64,000 nucleotides of DNA, from contig NC_060259.1 of assembly GCF_921293095.1 (NCBI RefSeq), forward strand, positions 45,117,812-45,181,811. Direction: 5' to 3'. The position numbers were made by a program, and so were the translations under genes. The DNA comes from Ischnura elegans. Its lineage: Eukaryota; Arthropoda; Insecta; Odonata; Coenagrionidae. Under the pieces are notes generated by a model. The model searched no databases and was not told where the DNA came from. It saw only the letters and a program-made list of their open reading frames with translations. Below are positions 50,201 to 56,200 of the stretch, piece after piece (position 1 is the first letter of the stretch; each line of letters opens with the position of its first letter).

Positions 50201-53200
50201 TTCAGCCATTTTAGACACATGTTGATGTGAAGTCTAAATGAGAATTGAAATCTGATTAGCTTTGTCTTTCCGAACTTTCTCAACCTGAACTCAAATATGA
50301 ATGTGAGAAAAATTCTTTTATGAAGGGTTGCAAGAATTATCAAGGTGACTTGTTCGTATTATCTCTTGCTCATTACCCTCCTGAAATTAACTTCTTTAAT
50401 TATTACATTTTTATGATTAGACTTATGTTAACTGGAATTATGTACTTTGTGCTTAATTTTTCTTCTGATTTTTCATGTTTTTTGTTCAAGGTTATTTGAT
50501 GATGCAGCATTGAAGCTAAACCTGCAAGCCTTGAATAGTTTTTTGACGGAACTGTGTGCCACTAGCCAAGCGCAGTTGTTTTCCCAGAGGGTCACTAAAG
50601 CCAACACTCGGTCACGATTTTGGTGGCGGCCTCTCTTTATGAAGAATAAAGAATCAGAAACCACTGGCAACATGCTACTCCTTAGTCGTATTGGTGATGT
50701 GATGCTTAAATGCGTGAAGAGTGGCCGACCTCTTATTCACATCATGAAGGTGTGGTCGGTGGTTGGACCTCATTTCATGGAGGTAAAGAGCATTTATGAT
50801 TTATATTTTGATTATTGAAATACATACATGGATTCATCAGTTCCATTTTATTCATACGTTACATTCAACACTTTATGGCAATCCCATTTAAGGTGGTTTA
50901 AGTAATTGGATTGGTGGTATAATCCTGCTAAGTATGTGCCCTCCTTAGTCACCCACTTTTGCTTGGCTGCTGGCAAATTTGAATGTCTACCCTGTAGTCT
51001 CAAGTCAGCTGTGTATTACTACACTTGATTGCTCCCTCATCCTCTGTGTGCAATCAGTTGTAGATCGTGAACACATCAGCCACTGCTTTGGTGACCGGCT
51101 TGGCTAGCTGGAGCATACTTACTTGTCTTTACTCAGCTTTTTCAGTTATCTTGAACTTTTGTCTGATTAAATATTGTTTTGTTTAATTTGTAAAAATTTG
51201 TGCATTGTGGGTGACAGCAGTAAAAGTTATCACCGTGGCTAGTCCCGGTATACTTAAATCAGGTAAAATATTATCATATGCATCGCAATATATTTTACTC
51301 ACTTGCCATGAAATTACTTAGATGTGATATCCAGAAATTTTATATCTCAATGAGAGATAGTGATGATGGAGAATTTAGTGATCGATTGTGAAGTGGCTCT
51401 GGAGAAATGTGACATTGGTTTGAAAACTATTATCGCAGGGAAACTACCAGGTGTGGTTTAATCACCAACCAGTGACAAAGGAAGCAGATCTTCGGAACTT
51501 AAGTCCATAAAATCTAACAAAAAAGACTGGATGAGAACAATTTAGTAATTGAAAAGGCAGACAAAGGAAACGCGGTGGTAATCATGAATAAGGAAGACTA
51601 CATTAATAAGTGCTACAGTTTCATCAAGAATAACCAAATCATAAAACTTATGGGGATCCAACCAAAAAGTTTAAACCATATTGTGAAAAAAATTCCTCAA
51701 CTCCACCCCTAGACTTATCAAGCCCAGCGAAATTTATAAATTGACAATGATCAATCCAAGGGCACCCTGTTTTTTCAGGCTCCCCAATATACATAAAGTT
51801 AACGTTCCCGTGTGGCCAGTTGTCTCCAGTGTGAAAGCAACCAGTGTGACAGAATCAAATTCACGTGTGAAAAAGAAGCTAGTGATAAATTGAATTTCCT
51901 TGATGTGGCTGTTTCCAAAAGTGCTAAGTGTTTTGAATTTGATATTTTTAGAAAAACCTTCACCACGGATCATGTAATCCCCTCTGACTACCACCATCAC
52001 ATTTCCCAAAAGTTATCGACATTTCACTTCTTGATAAATAGACTTCTGAATATCCCCCTCTCAAAAGAAAACTTTAATAAGGAATGGGCATGATCAAAAC
52101 AATAACAACAACGAACGGATGTATCAGAACCGCTTGTAGATAAAATGCTCGTAAAAAAACGTTCCCTAAGAGCACATGATATGTTATTCAGTCCAATGTA
52201 ATCAAAGTGCGATAAATTTAAGTGGAGAAAATTACCTTACTACAGTTTTTTTATCACAGAAAGTGAGCAACCTTTTTCCCAAAAACCTTTTCAAGATTGC
52301 TTTTTATAAGAACAACAACCTGGAAAGAATATTTAATAACACAAAAGAGAGAAATGACCCATTGGAAAACAGTGGCATTTTTTTATTGGAATGAAATGAG
52401 TGCTCTGCTGCTTATATTGGACAAATGGGCCGCACTTTCTGGCAGAGAGTGAAGGAACACAAAAGGAGTTTCTGGACTTTTAACCTCTCCCAGTCCCACT
52501 TTGCAAAACACTTGTGGGAGGAGAACCACAGAAATGATTACATCCCAAGAATTCTACACCGGGAAGAAAAATACAGAAGAATTGGAGATTAGAAAGCTCA
52601 TCAAGAAACGCCCCCTACGTAATGACATTCTATTTGAAAACCTTTCCCCCCTCCTAAAAGCCTCTCTGACCCTCACGGAAAAACCAGCAACCCATAATCC
52701 TTCCCCTCCCCCTACTCCTACGGACACCACCGTCAATACCTTAGTCACCGACAACCCTACGAAACTCCCGACCAATGGTCTTCCACACCCTGCCCCTCTC
52801 CAAGTCTCACCACCCACCCACAATGCCACATCACCTACTTGAGATTTTCCCAGCCACCCCTTCCACATAGCTTCTTCCTTCCCCACTGAAAACACATAAT
52901 TTCTATGATATATTAGGACGTATTTTGTGCTTGTAACCTTTGTACCTGGTGATGATGCCACTGCATCGAAACTAGTTGTAGAGCGAAAATGAATTGGTGG
53001 ATAAATATATAGTTTGTTCCTTTCATTTGTTAGAATAAACTTCCACAAAGTTGAGTCAGTCACTATAGAGATTATATCTCAGCATATTACACTGTTTTTT
53101 TTTATCAGATTTTACTGTTATTATTGGATGAAAGCTTGTCACATATATTTGATGTTAGAAATGACTTTCCTGAGTTTGTTTAGTCTAACTGTATTGAACT

Positions 53201-56200
53201 TTGCTATAGCATAGAATCTGGATTTAGTATAATACACATTTCAATTTTTCTTCCAGGCTGCATGCCACAAAGAACGACTGATATCCAAAAAAGCAGTTGC
53301 ATGTATTCATGACACAGTCATAGCTCTATTGAATGAGCAGTCAGAACTGCCTCATTTTCACTTCAATGAAGCTCTTTTCAAGCCGTTTGAGAACTTACTG
53401 TGTCTAGAACTTTGTGATGCGGATGTCCAGGATCAAGTGAGTTATTAGGATTCATTCTCTGTTTTTTGGGTTTCAAAGGATTTTTTCCAATTGCAAGGTT
53501 TTAAAAATGTTATTTGGTATTACTTTCCTTTTAATAAGCTGAATATCAAGCTTATTGTGGTACTGCAGTGATAAGATCACTGTATTTTCATGAATCTAGA
53601 TGGCCATTGCCTCTTTTAAAACTAAATTGTTAAAAGAGGATATGATGTAGGCCACCCTGTAACTTACCTCCTGGTGATTTTGGGCAGAACAGTGGGGACT
53701 ATATTCAAATATATATGTATATACAGCAATTATTTTTCAAAATTAACTTTCATTCCTTAGCGGAAATCCAATAAAAGGGGAGTCATATTAGAGTTGTGTT
53801 CATTTTAGATTCGTGCAGACAAGGTATATTTATGATTCTTTTTGGCTTTGATTGGTTGTGTAAGTGTTTACCAGTAGTTAGTCTGCTGTTATTTCCTAAA
53901 AACAATTTTCCAATTCTTCTTACCATTGTATTCATGCAGTAGAATGCTAAGTGAGAACATTTTTATTATCCATGCTACTGTCGTAACTTTTTTGTTTTAA
54001 CTCATAAAAATACCTTCTTAATTTTCAGATAGTGACATCTCTTTGTGAGTTTGTGGAGACAAATCGGACTGAAATTAGGTCGGGTTGGCGACCTCTCTTC
54101 GGTACACTCCGAGCAGTGCATGGATCATCTGCCTTGGTGAATTCTAATAGTTCTGACAGCCAGCCGTGTGGAAATTTGAGAGTCATTCTTGATATATTTG
54201 AAGTATTTTTGAACACGGACAATACTTTGGTGTTTTCAAATGCAGCTGTGGATTGCATTCTGTGTCTTCTGAAACACGTTAGGGGAGATAGTAAGTTCAT
54301 ATAAATTATGCTTTAAATGTAGCCAGTATGTTAATTGTTGATCTTCGAAGCTCTGTCTTATTATTTTATTTCATTTCAATATTTTTAAGTGCATAATGAC
54401 AATATTTGTATTTTTCTTTAGTCCCAGATACAGAAGAGCCTAATGAATTGAGTCATGCAGGGGATGTAATCCAAGAAGATTTACCTCCTCTTGATTTGTG
54501 TATTGCTGCCTTAAAATATATCCATCGGTGCTCAAGGATTCTTTCAGCTATGCATCTAATGCCAGCATGCCCTATTTTTCATGCAACAGATAGGTAAGCT
54601 TCATGGTTCATTACCATTTATGCATGCTAACTTAGCCATAAATTTTCTATAGTATTATGAAAAAAGAGAAATATCCAGCATTATTTTTCCCTTTAATAAT
54701 GATCATATGAAATTAAATTTATTATATGCAAGATGAAGAAAGTGCTCATTAATTATAATGGTCTATGACTGCAATTTTCTCTCTAGTCTTAAGGTAAATG
54801 TTTTTCTAAGTTATTAAGGTAGTGCACTGTGAAAATTATTGTTCTGCTGACATTGGGCTTGAGTAGCTGAATGTAATGATTTGACCTAATAATCTCAAAT
54901 TGTGGTATTTTTGTTGTACATAGCTTAATTAGAGAATGCAAATATTCCCCTTGTTGCATTGAAAATAGTAAAAAAATATTTTAATTTATCCTTTAATGCT
55001 AATTTACCCCTGAAAATGAGTGATAATTTTTCATTGTGATTATCTTTTGAATCTAGGATCAAATTGAACAATATGCCTCAAGTGGTTGACCCAGTTATTC
55101 CAAACATTGAGGTGGTAAATTTCAGTTCATCTGACAACCAGGAAGAGAAAAATGAGTGGGAATTGTCTTCTTCGTATAAAGCATTGCTGTCCAGCAGTGA
55201 AATATTGTCTCTGGAGCAAATGGACAATAGTAGTGGTATTCTACATGTCTGGTTTATCCTTATTGAAGGCTTAGCAAGTTCTACTACTACTTGTCCTCAG
55301 AAATACCAGCCTCACACCTTAGAAACAATGTTTTCACTTCTAAGGTCTCTTCTGGATGTTCCAGGTGAGTTAATTTGCCTAATAGTGGTACTCATCTTAG
55401 AGGTTAGATTTATCTACTACTTGAATGGTTATATACATACATTTAAAATTATTATTCAAGTAATTCAGCGTTTTAACACGTTGAGTACCGGGGTATTTAA
55501 ATTCCTAGGAATGCCGATTCTGGGAAATATGTGCCTATTAGTGCGTAATGCCTTTGGTTTAAACATGGTTAAAAAGCTAATGTTTAGAATATAACTTTAT
55601 CCAATCAAACGTTATGATGCATCAATTCATTATGAATAATGAACAATAACTGAATACGTACTAACTAATACGTATTGTACGCTTTAAAATTGTTTAGGTT
55701 GACGTGCCTAAATGACAAGAATCTTCGTCATCCATCCCGAACTTTCGGGAAAAAAATGACGAGAATTCTCGCCATCCGTACGCAACGTGTTAAAAATACA
55801 ATGCTGTTGCTACCTCCGTCCCACATTGAAGCTACTTCTTCAACACTGCTCAAAACTTATGGGTATGTCTTAAAAACTATCACATTGCTGGAGGTGATCA
55901 TTGATGAGGGAAGTTATGATCAGAAGGAATCGTGTTTCAACAGAATATCGTAACCCATTCCATGAAAATGAGTAACCCAGCAACAGAGCCGGAAGGCATA
56001 GGAAAGCCAGAACTTCATTCATAAAATTAGGAGCCTAGCATTAGTGACTGGTGGGGAATTCGTGTGCCTCACTACTTATTACATCTCTTTTGACTTCCGT
56101 AGCTTCCTGTGCACCCAGGTACTTAGCAAGGACTGTTAGATCCCATCATGAAAGCCGAAATAAAACTTAATCTATAACTCTCTCTAGGAAAATCAGTGTA

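Larger units (their letters stand above)
51480..53020 (+). mobile_element. Penelope-like retroelement remnant (intron 19)
   Basis: Plus-strand fragments in order: [18 protein letters not shown] (Penelope reverse-transcriptase N-terminal block), [13 protein letters not shown], then after a deletion [40 protein letters not shown], and finally a GIY-YIG-type segment ([20 protein letters not shown] with SHFAKHLW). The palm catalytic region is deleted and frames are broken. A pyrimidine-rich 3' tail follows to about 53020. Confidence 0.8.

Noticed and set aside
52554..53063. 169-codon minus-strand open frame
   Set aside because: Antisense of the Penelope-like 3' region. Its Gly/Val-rich sequence is the shadow of a Pro/Thr-rich sense tract.
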